A model generated the notes under the pieces. That model was not told the DNA's origin, did no database searches, and was given only the letters and a program-made list of their open reading frames with translations. The translations under genes were made by a program, and so were the position numbers. From contig CAYOAN010000003.1 of assembly GCA_964402065.1 (NCBI GenBank), positions 1 through 64,000 of the forward strand: 64,000 nucleotides of DNA, in the 5' to 3' direction. Shown one piece after another: positions 42,877-52,918 of this stretch. This DNA is from CAIWMF01 sp964402065 (GTDB taxonomy: Bacteria > Verrucomicrobiota > Verrucomicrobiia > Chthoniobacterales > UBA6821). Position 1 is the stretch's first letter. The number at the start of each line of letters is the position of its first letter.

Positions 42877-44421
42877 TTATCTTCCTAAATAATCTACAAT
42901 TGCTTCCACCAACCCGGGAATATCATGTTGCTTCGCTTCCAAACCAACCGTCATACCAAGATCTTTTATAACGGCTGAAGTCACTGGGCCGATACTTGCA
43001 AGTGTTGTTACTACCGGCAAAGGGATCGATTTTTTTTCCAAATTATTCTTAAAATGCTCCACAGTGGATCCACTTGTGAAGGTTATTAAATCAGCACCTT
43101 CTTCAGTAAATCGCTTCCATCCTCCTGCAGTATCGTCAGTCACTCCGACTGTTTGATAAACAGGAACATCATCAACGATTGCCCCTAAATCTTCTAATTG
43201 CGTTGCTAACATTTCACGAGCTCCAGACGCCCGCGGCAAAAGGATTTTAAGATTTTCTACACCAATCTTTCGAAGCTCTTCAAGGAGTGACTCAGCTACA
43301 AATTTTGGCGGCATCAAATCTACACCGAAGTGATATTCTTCTACTTTTTGTGCAGTCCCTGGCCCAATCGCTGCAATTTTGACATTCCCTAACTCTCGTG
43401 CATCACGATGAATTTTATAAAAGGCATCAAAAAAATGACAAACACCGTTGGGACTCGTGAAAACGATCCAATCATAATGATGCACTTGTGCTAAAGCCTC
43501 TACAAAAGCTTCTTGATCTTTTCTCTCTTGGACTGCTTCAATCCTAATTGTGGGCAGCTCGTAGGCATCTGCCCCTAAACAACGCAAGGTCTTTACAAGC
43601 TCACTGGCCTTTTCTCGAGTACGCGTGACGGCAATTTTTTTTCCAAAAAGAGGCTTTGTTTCAAACCAATTTAGTTTTTCTCGCAATGCAACAACCTCAC
43701 CAAAAATGGCAAGAGCTGGTGCTTTAAAACCTTTTTCCTGAGCCTGCTTTGCAATGGTCACCACTGTTCCCATCAATGTCTCTTGTCTTGGAGTGGAAGC
43801 CCATCGTACGAGAGCAACTGGTGTCTCTTCTTTCATGCCTGCTTTTAGAAGTTCATCACAAATTTTTTCTAATCGCTCTACTCCCATTAACATAACTTTT
43901 GTTCCTGGAGCTGTTGCAAGAGAATGATAATTGAGTGTTGATTCTTTTTTTGTGGGATCTTCGTGCCCAGTAAAAATGGTGAGCATTGTATTGCTCGCAC
44001 GATGTGTTACTGGGATTCCTGCATAAGCCAAACCACCGATTGCAGAAGTCACTCCAGGAACAATTTCAAACTTTAAACCAGCTGCAGCAAGCGCCTCTGC
44101 TTCTTCTCCCCCTCGCCCAAAAAGAAAGGGATCACCGCCTTTCAGCCTTACAACAAGCTTTCCAGCTTGAGTTGATGAGACAAGTAATTCGTTAATTTCT
44201 TGTTGTGAAAGCGTATGCTGACCAGCTGATTTACCAACATAGATTTTTTTTGCAGTGGAAGGTGTTTGCTGCAACAACATCGGATTGCAAAGATAATCGT
44301 AAATGATGACTTCTGCTTGTTTTAATAGATCAGAACCTCGCAGCGTCAACAGTCCAGGATCGCCTGGTCCAGCGCCAACAAGGTAGCAAACACCCTTTTG
44401 AAATTGATTTTCTTTTTTCAT
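42877..44421 (-). CDS. cobA-hemD: Uroporphyrinogen-III C-methyltransferase fused to uroporphyrinogen-III synthase
   Basis: A 514-residue bifunctional enzyme; ATG 44421 gives MKKENQFQKGVCYLVGAGPGDPGLLTLRG. Residues about 10-255 are CobA/SUMT (VYLVGAGPGDPGLLT, VVRLKGGDPFLFGRGGEEAEAL, PGVTSAIGGLAYAGIPVTHR). Residues about 265-510 are HemD (KKIAVTRTREKASELV, WIVFTSPNGVCHFF, ITFTSGSTVEHF). HemD cyclises hydroxymethylbilane to uroporphyrinogen III; CobA methylates it to precorrin-2, the siroheme/cobalamin branch. The fusion is common in Firmicutes and other phyla. It is 13 nt from hemC. Confidence 0.93.
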   Translation of the reverse strand: MKKENQFQKGVCYLVGAGPGDPGLLTLRGSDLLKQAEVIIYDYLCNPMLLQQTPSTAKKIYVGKSAGQHTLSQQEINELLVSSTQAGKLVVRLKGGDPFLFGRGGEEAEALAAAGLKFEIVPGVTSAIGGLAYAGIPVTHRASNTMLTIFTGHEDPTKKESTLNYHSLATAPGTKVMLMGVERLEKICDELLKAGMKEETPVALVRWASTPRQETLMGTVVTIAKQAQEKGFKAPALAIFGEVVALREKLNWFETKPLFGKKIAVTRTREKASELVKTLRCLGADAYELPTIRIEAVQERKDQEAFVEALAQVHHYDWIVFTSPNGVCHFFDAFYKIHRDARELGNVKIAAIGPGTAQKVEEYHFGVDLMPPKFVAESLLEELRKIGVENLKILLPRASGAREMLATQLEDLGAIVDDVPVYQTVGVTDDTAGGWKRFTEEGADLITFTSGSTVEHFKNNLEKKSIPLPVVTTLASIGPVTSAVIKDLGMTVGLEAKQHDIPGLVEAIVDYLGR

Positions 44422-44434
44422 AAAAATTTTATTC

Positions 44435-45418
44435 CTAAATAGTCGATAGTTTTTCACTGAGCTGCGTTGCAACAAGCAAGGCAACTTCCTCTGGCGTGCC
44501 ACCTGTAGCTTCACCTTCACGCAATTTTGCTGAAGGAAAAGGAACATAGGTTGCACGAAGATAAAGTTGTTGAGAGGAAGGAGCAATGCTTGCTAAAGCT
44601 CCAAGAGCCATATGACAGCCGCCACCAAGATAGTGAAGCAATAGTCTTTCAGCAGTCACACATAGCTCTGTGTCTGGATGATGAATATTTTTTAATGCGG
44701 CTTCAAAAAGAAGATTATTGTTTTCAAGTCGCGTCTCCACAGCAATAGCGCCTTGACCTGGAGCTGGAAGCAAGTCTGTTAGTTCTGTTGCAAAAAATTC
44801 CTTTTCTTCAAAAAAGAAGGTCCCTTGTCCTCCCACAATTCCCAGATCAAATCCAAGTCGCTCCAGTCCTGCACGAGCCAAAATAGTGGCTTCGAACCCA
44901 TCTTCTGATAGCATCAATTTTTTTAAACGTGTCGGAACATTTCCTCTAATAGGTTTAAAAACAAAATCTGACCGCTGAGCTCTCATCCATTCTAAACGAC
45001 GTGGACTACTCGTTCCTACAATTGCTCCAGTAGAAAGTTTTTCCAAGCCTCCCGGTTTTAATGTGATTAGCACATCAGCTACAGAAGCTCGAGGCAACAT
45101 GGCTGCTAACTTTAATCTTGATGGCATCACAACAGGAAGATCTTTGAGACTATGAACAGCAGCATCAATTTCATGAGCAAAGAGAGCCTCTTCCAATTGG
45201 CGCGTGAATAACCCTGAGCCTTCTGCTACAGGCTGATGGAGTGCCAGCTCTGCTCTGGCATCTCCTGTTGTTGTAATAATTTTTTCTTCTAATAAAAGTT
45301 GAGGTTCAGCAGCGCTTAGCAATTGACGAACCATCGACGTCTGGACTCGTGCTAAAGCGCTTCCGCGAGTACCAAGAAAAATAGGCCGATGATTGTTGAA
45401 AGGGTGAAAATTAGACAT
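44435..45418 (-). CDS. hemC: Hydroxymethylbilane synthase (porphobilinogen deaminase)
   Basis: A 327-residue enzyme. The conserved ILGTRGSALARVQT-type start, EGSGLFTRQLEEALFAHEIDAAVHSLKDLPV and SSPRRLEWMRAQ are present. The dipyrromethane-cofactor Cys is in the expected place, GGGCHMALGALA. It joins four porphobilinogens into a linear tetrapyrrole. It overlaps hemA by 8 nt and precedes cobA::hemD, so all three tetrapyrrole enzymes are on one transcript. Confidence 0.95.
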   Translation of the reverse strand: MSNFHPFNNHRPIFLGTRGSALARVQTSMVRQLLSAAEPQLLLEEKIITTTGDARAELALHQPVAEGSGLFTRQLEEALFAHEIDAAVHSLKDLPVVMPSRLKLAAMLPRASVADVLITLKPGGLEKLSTGAIVGTSSPRRLEWMRAQRSDFVFKPIRGNVPTRLKKLMLSEDGFEATILARAGLERLGFDLGIVGGQGTFFFEEKEFFATELTDLLPAPGQGAIAVETRLENNNLLFEAALKNIHHPDTELCVTAERLLLHYLGGGCHMALGALASIAPSSQQLYLRATYVPFPSAKLREGEATGGTPEEVALLVATQLSEKLSTI

Positions 45419-46427
45419 AGTTTACCTTTTTATGGAGCCACTTCAAAAAAGTTCCAACATGATCTTCAATCATAGATTCACAACGAACCACTTCTTGACG
45501 CCGAACATCAAGAGATTGAGCAGCAATCTGCTGGAGGCTATCAATATCATAAAGAAAAACTCCTGGCAGTTTATTGATCTCCGGCTCTGCATCCCGAGGA
45601 ACTGCTAAATCAATCACAAAAAGTGGTCGTTGCTGGCGTTGCTTGAGAAGCGGTTTTAATTTCTCTGCGGTCAAGATGGCATGCGGGGCTCCAGTTGAGC
45701 TGATGATAATATCAACATCCAAAAATGTTTTTTCCCAATGATCAAAATGCAGTGCCATTCCTCCAATTTCCGCTGCCAAAGCGGCTGCACGGTCGTAAGT
45801 TCGATTGGAAACAATAACACTGCGCACACCTCGTGACTGCAAGCTTCGAGCAGTACGTTCACTAATTTCTCCTGCTCCTAAAATCATCACGCGACATTGG
45901 CTTAAGTCTCCAAAGATTTTCTCAGCCAGCTCGACCGCAACTGATCCAACAGAAACAGCTCCTCTTGTAATTTGTGTTTCTGTTCTTACTGATTTTGCAA
46001 CACGAAATGCATGTTGAAACAAGCGGTGCAAAGGACGTGTCGTACTTCCGCACTCTGTTGCCATAAAATAAGCTTTTTTAACTTGGCCTAAAATTTCCGT
46101 TTCCCCAATGACCATCGAATCAAGACCACTTGCAACACGAAACAGATGTCTGACCGCTGCTGGCGTCGCATGATGATATAGTGGCAAAGCCTCTCCTGAG
46201 CGTTCTTGAAGAATGTTTTGAAAACCATGCAATGTTTGTAGAGGACATAACGTCGAAGCGTATAGTTCTACACGATTACAAGTTGATAACATAACAGCGC
46301 CAGAAACCCCTTCAATTTTTCGTATACGCTCAAGCATCTCCGCGATTTCACTATCATGAACAGCAGCTTGTTCTCGCATCTTAAGCGGAGCAGTTTGATG
46401 ATTGAGGCCAGCGCAAAAAATGTTCAT
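45411..46427 (-). CDS. hemA: Glutamyl-tRNA reductase
   Basis: A 338-residue enzyme of the C5 pathway of heme synthesis. The catalytic Cys is in VMLSTCNRVELYAS. The substrate-binding and NADPH parts are GLDSMVIGETEILGQVKKAY and VMILGAGEISERTARSLQSRGV. It converts glutamyl-tRNA to glutamate-1-semialdehyde. At 338 residues it is shorter than the usual 415-430: the C-terminal dimerisation domain is truncated to a short helical end. Overlaps with ccsA by 4 nt and with hemC by 8 nt imply translational coupling. Confidence 0.93.
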   Translation of the reverse strand: MNIFCAGLNHQTAPLKMREQAAVHDSEIAEMLERIRKIEGVSGAVMLSTCNRVELYASTLCPLQTLHGFQNILQERSGEALPLYHHATPAAVRHLFRVASGLDSMVIGETEILGQVKKAYFMATECGSTTRPLHRLFQHAFRVAKSVRTETQITRGAVSVGSVAVELAEKIFGDLSQCRVMILGAGEISERTARSLQSRGVRSVIVSNRTYDRAAALAAEIGGMALHFDHWEKTFLDVDIIISSTGAPHAILTAEKLKPLLKQRQQRPLFVIDLAVPRDAEPEINKLPGVFLYDIDSLQQIAAQSLDVRRQEVVRCESMIEDHVGTFLKWLHKKVNYV

Positions 46428-47236
46428 GCAAATCGAAACAGAATGCTAAGTGCAAAAAGAAAAATCAGCACTACTCCTTGCGCAAAGCGATGCGGCGAGA
46501 GTCTCCGAGCTTGCCAAAGAATTCCTAGCAGGCCATAACCACCCCATAACAAAAAGGAAATCCAAAATTTCATTCCCGAAATAGCAATTCCTGATAATGC
46601 TCCTGCAACGAAACTCATCGTAAGTAATCCCAGGCCTAGCCATAACAAACGAGCCGTTGTTGTTTCCAAAAGTTGTATGGGTGGTAAAAAATGAAAAATT
46701 AGCGTAGGTGCTTGAGACTTGAGTTGCGCCTCTTGAAATAAAAACATCAACGCAGAAATGGAAGCTAATCCTAACCCTGCAAAAGCCAGAAGCGAAAGCG
46801 CTGCATGAGCCTCAATCAAAGGATTGAGAGGGTGATGTAGAGGAATCACTGGGCGCAGCAAGAAAGAGCCGATTGATTGGAACATTAAAATAAGAGGAGC
46901 CGTAAAAGTTCCCATTAAGGAAATACGGTACGTCGATCCAATCAGCAAATAAAACCAGCCAATAGCCCAACTCAAAAAAATCAACATTTCCGGCAATGTT
47001 GTGATTGGACAACCTCCTATTCCTTTTCCCCTGATTATTAAAAACCAACTTTGACACGCTACCCCAAAAAAAATAGCAACAAAACTAAAACGTCCAAGGC
47101 GCGCTTGCTTAATACGCAATGCTAGAAACGTTGAGCAAAAACTAAAAAAATAAAAAAATGCAGATGCCCAAAGAGCGATGCATTCTATCTTTGAATAAGT
47201 TGTAAGCTGTAGGCTTTGGACTATAGATGGAAACAT
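46424..47236 (-). CDS. CcsA/HemX-like cytochrome c assembly membrane protein
   Basis: A 270-residue protein with about eight membrane helices. It belongs to the CcsA/HemX group: a hydrophobic core around CPITTLPEMLIFLSWAIGWFYLLIG and the conserved His stretch LIEAHAALSLLAFAGLGLAS. These proteins handle heme for cytochrome c maturation, or regulate HemA level (HemX). Its 4-nt overlap with hemA matches the hemX-hemA pairing of Firmicutes. It starts the tetrapyrrole operon. The WWD motif of true CcsA is not obvious, so HemX function is a fair alternative. Confidence 0.85.
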   Translation of the reverse strand: MFPSIVQSLQLTTYSKIECIALWASAFFYFFSFCSTFLALRIKQARLGRFSFVAIFFGVACQSWFLIIRGKGIGGCPITTLPEMLIFLSWAIGWFYLLIGSTYRISLMGTFTAPLILMFQSIGSFLLRPVIPLHHPLNPLIEAHAALSLLAFAGLGLASISALMFLFQEAQLKSQAPTLIFHFLPPIQLLETTTARLLWLGLGLLTMSFVAGALSGIAISGMKFWISFLLWGGYGLLGILWQARRLSPHRFAQGVVLIFLFALSILFRFA

Positions 47237-47240
47237 TTTG

Positions 47241-48632
<1,392 letters not shown>

Positions 48633-48652
48633 AGTTCGTTTAAAAATAAATA

Positions 48653-49006
48653 TTAGTCGCCACGATAGGTGCACCGTGCCTTCGGCGTTTCATGGATTAC
48701 AATTTCATAAAGACCTGGCAATTGAGGTGCTAAGCGGCTCCAAAACCAGCCACACATGTTTTCGATCGTGGGATTTTCAAGGCCTTCAACCTCGTTTAAA
48801 TAAGAATGATCAACTAACTCAATCAGCGGAGCCATGGCTTTACTAATCAGAGCATGATCACAAAAATATCCAGTTGTTTCATCTTTTTTTCCCTTTACAG
48901 AAACCTCAATTTTAAAACTGTGCCCGTGCATCTTTTTACAACGCGTGATATGAGGAACAGTCTGTGCTGCTTCGAAGTGGAATTTTTTAGTGAGAATGAC
49001 TTGCAT
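48653..49006 (-). CDS. queD: 6-carboxy-5,6,7,8-tetrahydropterin synthase
   Basis: A 117-residue QueD/PTPS-like enzyme for queuosine synthesis. Zn ligands are the His in KFHFEAAQ and the pair in MHGHSF. The catalytic Cys is in HITRCKKMHGHS. The conserved end has NPTIENMCGWFWSRL and IVIHETPKARCTY. It makes the tetrahydropterin that QueE later contracts. The start lies close to an imperfect repeat of AACTTGCAACTTGTAG on the minus-strand leader. It may lead the long minus-strand run through fumC to the heme genes. Confidence 0.92.
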   Translation of the reverse strand: MQVILTKKFHFEAAQTVPHITRCKKMHGHSFKIEVSVKGKKDETTGYFCDHALISKAMAPLIELVDHSYLNEVEGLENPTIENMCGWFWSRLAPQLPGLYEIVIHETPKARCTYRGD

Positions 49007-49328
49007 AGGAAAGCTTCAGACTACAAGTTGCAAGTTATCGGTTCAAGATTACTTGATAAAATTTCTCTTATACCATCTTTACTCATCTCAAATGAGCACT
49101 GTAACTTCTTGAACGTGCCCCCCACGCGCCCGCAATTGAGGGGCTACTGCTGCGACGACGACTTTAATGAACATACTCTCATAGAAACTGTTTTATTTTT
49201 TGAAAACTTGATGATTGCTAAAACCAAAGAATCTTCTGCAAAATCACGCATCATTAATTAAAAAAGCTAATCGAAAACGATCAAAAAACCAGCCGTTGCC
49301 ATATCAATTCCCCCTGTAACCTCTCTTC
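49007..49328. other. Intergenic region between queD and the spmA-spmB gene
   Basis: 322 bp between divergent genes. No credible gene, RNA or repeat was found; there is a short GC-rich patch near 49120-49150. The 49310-49328 leader is pyrimidine-rich (CCCCCTGTAACCTCTCTTC). Promoters for both genes should be here. Confidence 0.4.
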
Positions 49329-50633
49329 ATGATTAATCCTATTTGGCTTTCACTCCTTCTCATCGGCATTATCACAGGGCTTCTCACAGGACGCTTAGAT
49401 GCTATCACAACAGCCACCTTTGAAGCTTGCAAGACAGCTATTATGACGATCGCCTTGCCGATGGCTGGCGTCATGGCTCTCTGGCTTGGGATCATGCGCC
49501 TCGCTGAAAAATCAGGCGCTCTTCAAACATTAGCTGCAATACTGCGACCTCTCCTCATTCGACTTTTTCCTGATGTGCCGCCAAACCATCCAGCAATGGG
49601 ATCTATCGTCATGAACATTGCTGCTAACATGCTTGGCCTTGGCAATGCAGCGACTCCACTTGGACTACGCGCAATGCAAGACCTCCAAACATTGAACCAA
49701 CGTCCTGGCGTAGCCACCAACGCAATGTGTACTTTTCTGGCCATTAATACCAGTTCGATTCAACTGATTCCTGCAACTGCTATCGGAATCTTGGCGGCAG
49801 CTGGTGCTATTCATCCCACTTCTATTATTGGAACAGCCCTCATTGCTTCAACCTGCTCCTGTATTTTTGGAGTTACGGCAGCAAAAGTTTTGGGACATCT
49901 ACCAGGATTTGCGCTCTCTCCCTTAGCTTTATCCTCATCGGCAAGCACCCTATCAACGGCATCAACAAGTGAAACCAATGTTGAAATCAGCCTCCCTCCA
50001 AAATCGCTCTCCACTTTTGGAAAAGGAATACTTTTCCTGTTTGTGATGGTTTTTATGGGAGCTGCATGCCAGTTAGTAGCCCATCGATCAGACTCTTCTT
50101 TTTTGGCGATCCTGGAAACAGTTTCATTATTAGCAATTCCATTTTTGCTTGGATTTTTCCCTCTCTATGCTCACTTGCGAGGGATTCGTGTCTATGAAGA
50201 ATTTGTTGAGGGCGCCAAGGAAGGCTTTCCTGTTGTGCTTCGTATTTTTCCGTACCTTGTTGCAATCCTAGTTGCTATCGGTATTTTTCGGGCTGCAGGC
50301 TGTATTGATTTTATAAGCCACCTACTTGCTCCGCTCCTCGATCGCATTGGCCTTCCATCACAACTCTTGCCTCTCATTTGCGTAAGACCCCTTAGCGGGA
50401 GTGCTGCAACAGGCTGCTTTGCTGAAATTGTTAAGAGCGCCGGCCCTAATAGTTTTGCAAGTCAATTAGCTGGCACCATTCTCGGGGGGACAGAGACAAC
50501 CCTCTATGTGCTTGCCGTCTATTTTGGTTCTGTCGGAATCAAACGTGGCCGTCATGCTTTGGCAGCTGGACTTATTGCTGATGCAGCTGGTGTTATTGCT
50601 GCAGTGACCATTTGTCATTTGATGTGGAAATGA
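49329..50633 (+). CDS. SpmA-SpmB fusion, nucleoside-recognition (Gate) membrane protein
   Basis: A 434-residue membrane protein joining spore-maturation protein A-like (residues 1-200) and B-like (about 235-434) halves. SpmA motifs: MINPIWLSLLLIGIITGLLTG, MNIAANMLGLGNAATPLGLRAM, AINTSSIQLIPATAI. SpmB motifs: GAKEGFPVVLRIFPYLVAILVAIGIF, RPLSGSAATGCFAEI, GTILGGTETTLYVLAVYFGSVG. The fusion is found in many non-sporulating Gram-negative bacteria, so the name does not imply sporulation. The transported substrate is unknown. Confidence 0.9.
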   Translation: MINPIWLSLLLIGIITGLLTGRLDAITTATFEACKTAIMTIALPMAGVMALWLGIMRLAEKSGALQTLAAILRPLLIRLFPDVPPNHPAMGSIVMNIAANMLGLGNAATPLGLRAMQDLQTLNQRPGVATNAMCTFLAINTSSIQLIPATAIGILAAAGAIHPTSIIGTALIASTCSCIFGVTAAKVLGHLPGFALSPLALSSSASTLSTASTSETNVEISLPPKSLSTFGKGILFLFVMVFMGAACQLVAHRSDSSFLAILETVSLLAIPFLLGFFPLYAHLRGIRVYEEFVEGAKEGFPVVLRIFPYLVAILVAIGIFRAAGCIDFISHLLAPLLDRIGLPSQLLPLICVRPLSGSAATGCFAEIVKSAGPNSFASQLAGTILGGTETTLYVLAVYFGSVGIKRGRHALAAGLIADAAGVIAAVTICHLMWK

Positions 50634-50663
50634 TGAAACAGTGCGAGTTTTCTTGCAGCCTGC

Positions 50664-50682
50664 AGGCTACAGCCTGTAGCCT
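50664..50682 (+). promoter_or_regulatory. Palindrome just upstream of the RelE-like gene
   Basis: AGGCTACAGCCTGTAGCCT is self-complementary except at the central base. It is surrounded by partial repeats (CCTGCAGGCTAC, CCTATAGCCTG) and ends 11 nt before the ATG at 50694. It could be an operator for self-control, as in toxin operons, or an RNA hairpin that hides the start. Confidence 0.45.
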
Positions 50683-50693
50683 ATAGCCTGTTT

Positions 50694-51053
50694 ATGTTCC
50701 AAGTCATTTTCAATCCGATTAGCGCTGCAGAAATGAGTGCTCTCCCCAAAGACCTACAGCTTGATTTACTCTGCGAGTTCCAAGTATTGCCTGAAGATCT
50801 TGAAAATGTCGGGAATGAAAAATTCGGCATGATTCATCGCGATGGAAGAAAACTGTTTCGTTATCGTTGTCTCGACCATCGCATCTATTTTGAACCACAC
50901 CCAAAAGGAATTATTGTCCATCGCGTTCTTCACAAAAATACCATTCGTGATTTTCTCTATCGCTCAGAACTTCCTATGACCGAAGATGAACAAATCGCCG
51001 ACGCCGGTGCATTTTGGGAGTTGATTGATGCTGCAAGAGAACCATCTTTATGA
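50694..51053 (+). CDS. Solitary RelE-like protein
   Basis: A 119-residue protein with a RelE/ParE-like core: FQVIFNPISAAEMSALPKDLQLDLLCEFQVL, GMIHRDGRKLFRYRCLDHRIYFEP and GIIVHRVLHKNTIRDFLYRSELPM. The RYR-x-x-x-H-RIYFE and VHRVLHKNTxxDFxxR parts are those of RelE toxins, which cleave mRNA on ribosomes. No antitoxin gene is adjacent: the upstream gene is spmA-spmB and the downstream gene is Lrp/siroheme-decarboxylase-like. The latter overlaps by 4 nt. It is therefore perhaps no classical toxin. A palindrome precedes the start. Confidence 0.65.
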   Translation: MFQVIFNPISAAEMSALPKDLQLDLLCEFQVLPEDLENVGNEKFGMIHRDGRKLFRYRCLDHRIYFEPHPKGIIVHRVLHKNTIRDFLYRSELPMTEDEQIADAGAFWELIDAAREPSL

Positions 51054-52150
51054 ACCTTCCTACCGAACACAACGACCCGATTAACGCTGCCATTCTTGCA
51101 ATTTCTGAAGATAAAATTTCAGGATTTCATGAGGACCCTTTTTCTTTGATCGCTGAAAAATCAGGTCAACCGCTTGAAATTGTTTTAGCCCGCATTCGAG
51201 CCATGCTCGAAGCGAAAACGATTCGTCGCATTCGTCAAACCCTCATTGCAAACAATTTGGCACCAGGCTCTCTCGTTGCATGGCGCATTCCAGATGGAAA
51301 ATTGGATGCTGCTTTTGAATTTATGTTTCGCGAGGATCCTTTTTCGGGACACGTTGTGACTCGTTCTACGGACAGCAAAATTCCTGGCAGTGCTTTCAAA
51401 CTTTGGACAACAATCAAAGTTCCAACTGAATTTTCACTCCAAGAACATTGCGAGCTATTGCAAAAAAAAACGGGCGCTGAAAGCTTTCGCCTCATGCCAG
51501 CCAAAGGGATTTTTGCACTTGGCGTGGGACACGTTCGTCGCAAAGCCTCTCAGCCAGGTGACCGGTCTGACCAGCCTGCAACCATGATGATGCCTTCTGT
51601 CGTTAAACTGACTGAGCACGAATGGACTATTCTTTTAGAATTAAAACGAGAATTTGCACCAGAAGAAATCACTTCATTCCCATGGCGCCGTCGTGCAGAA
51701 AAGGCGGGCGTTTCAGAACAAGAGTTTTATGAAGTAGCTCACTCTTTAGAACAGCGCAAGCTCCTCGGCCGATTCTCCACCTTTTTGGAACATGTTAAAC
51801 CTTCAGCAACTGGCGTCCGTGTGACACGCTTCAATGGTCTTTTCCACTGGGCAGTGCCACCAGGCCGCGAAGCGGAAGCAGGTGCAGAAATTGGCCGCCA
51901 CGATATTCTCACGCACTGTTACTGGCGCGAGGGAGGTCCTGAGTTTTACAATGTTAACATCATGGGTGTGGCTCATGGAACTGATCGTGCACGACTCTTT
52001 GAGCACAAAGCAGCGATTGACCGTCACCTGGAAGAAGCTGGCATTCCTTTGCTCTACACCAATGTTTTTTGGGGAGGAAGAAGTGAAATCAAGCCTTCTG
52101 AAATTTCTCCACTTATTTACAAAGAATGGTGGAAAAAGATGCAAGATTAG
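51050..52150 (+). CDS. Siroheme-decarboxylase-like (AhbA/AhbB/NirDLGH) Lrp-fold protein
   Basis: A 366-residue protein made of two Lrp/AsnC-like units. Each has a winged helix (SLIAEKSGQPLEIVLARIRAMLEAKTIRRIRQTLI, and RAEKAGVSEQEFYEVAHSLEQRKLLGRFSTFLEH) followed by a ferredoxin-like half. The second half has DILTHCYWREGGPEFYNVNIMGVAHG, close to the conserved S-H-C-Y-x-R and Y-N-x-x-x-M-x-H-G of siroheme decarboxylases. These convert siroheme to didecarboxysiroheme in alternative heme or heme d1 synthesis. A transcription-regulator role is also possible. It is coupled to a RelE-like gene, and cobA::hemD is 7 kb away. Confidence 0.6.
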   Translation: MNLPTEHNDPINAAILAISEDKISGFHEDPFSLIAEKSGQPLEIVLARIRAMLEAKTIRRIRQTLIANNLAPGSLVAWRIPDGKLDAAFEFMFREDPFSGHVVTRSTDSKIPGSAFKLWTTIKVPTEFSLQEHCELLQKKTGAESFRLMPAKGIFALGVGHVRRKASQPGDRSDQPATMMMPSVVKLTEHEWTILLELKREFAPEEITSFPWRRRAEKAGVSEQEFYEVAHSLEQRKLLGRFSTFLEHVKPSATGVRVTRFNGLFHWAVPPGREAEAGAEIGRHDILTHCYWREGGPEFYNVNIMGVAHGTDRARLFEHKAAIDRHLEEAGIPLLYTNVFWGGRSEIKPSEISPLIYKEWWKKMQD

Positions 52151-52156
52151 AATCGT

Positions 52157-52876
52157 ATGCGCTCTAAAAACGCCAAGCTGACATCGCCATTAGCTACGAA
52201 GCCAGCTGGACATCCTTTTTTCCGCAACACATTAAAAGTTCTGTTCACCATTGCGTTGTTACAGCTTGTCGCTGCAATGATTGTCATAGCTCCTCGTTTT
52301 ATGACAACAACACACAGCCAACTTTCTCGCAAGGGTTCTGGCACTTCAGAAAATTCCCTTTCGGTGACTTCTTCCAAAAAAGCAACTCCTCTTTCATCGC
52401 CTACGGAAGAAAACAAGCTGCATACAGAACTACTACAAAAAAATGAATCAACTCTTGCTTCAGGAAACAATGTGCAACCAGGAGCCTGCCTGAACCTCAT
52501 TGACATTCGTCAGACACAAGGTGCCCTCGGCGAACAAGCCTTAAAAATTGCGATCAAATCTCAAACACAAGCACCCATTTCAATTCCTGATGTCAAAGTC
52601 CAAGTTTATTTTTATGATCAACAAGGAGCCGAAATCATTCCTAGCAAAGCTCCTGTCACCTCACGCTGGCTTCACTCTCCTGTAGAATGGAAAAATGGAG
52701 AGCCAGAAATTTTGGAAGTTATTTATCAGCCTGACACAGCAACTCAAGAACTTTACTATGTCGGTTATATTGTCGCCGTTTATTATAAAGGAGAGCTTCA
52801 AAGCTATCGTGCGGATCCCGTGAAATTGACTAATCAATTTCCAATCAAAGTTTTTATTGGACCCAACGAAATCTAA
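52157..52876 (+). CDS. Membrane-anchored hypothetical protein
   Basis: A 239-residue protein with a basic N-terminus, one membrane helix (about 25-48: LKVLFTIALLQLVAAMIVIAP), a Ser/Thr/Lys-rich linker and a beta-rich periplasmic domain. The latter reads ACLNLIDIRQTQGALGEQALKIAIKSQTQAPISIPDVKVQVYFYDQQG and WHSPVEWKNGEPEILEVIYQPD..TQELYYVGYIVAVYYKGELQ. The pattern suggests a FN3-like sandwich; no family is firmly recognised. It follows the Lrp-like gene at 6 nt and precedes the L,D-transpeptidase gene. Confidence 0.6.
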   Translation: MRSKNAKLTSPLATKPAGHPFFRNTLKVLFTIALLQLVAAMIVIAPRFMTTTHSQLSRKGSGTSENSLSVTSSKKATPLSSPTEENKLHTELLQKNESTLASGNNVQPGACLNLIDIRQTQGALGEQALKIAIKSQTQAPISIPDVKVQVYFYDQQGAEIIPSKAPVTSRWLHSPVEWKNGEPEILEVIYQPDTATQELYYVGYIVAVYYKGELQSYRADPVKLTNQFPIKVFIGPNEI

Positions 52877-52918
52877 ACATCCTTGCCTCTAGAATTTATT
52901 TTTTTATCGTTAATAAAA

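Noticed and set aside
48854..49261. 135-codon plus-strand frame across queD and its leader
   Set aside because: Its first half is antisense to queD, and the rest shows no family features.
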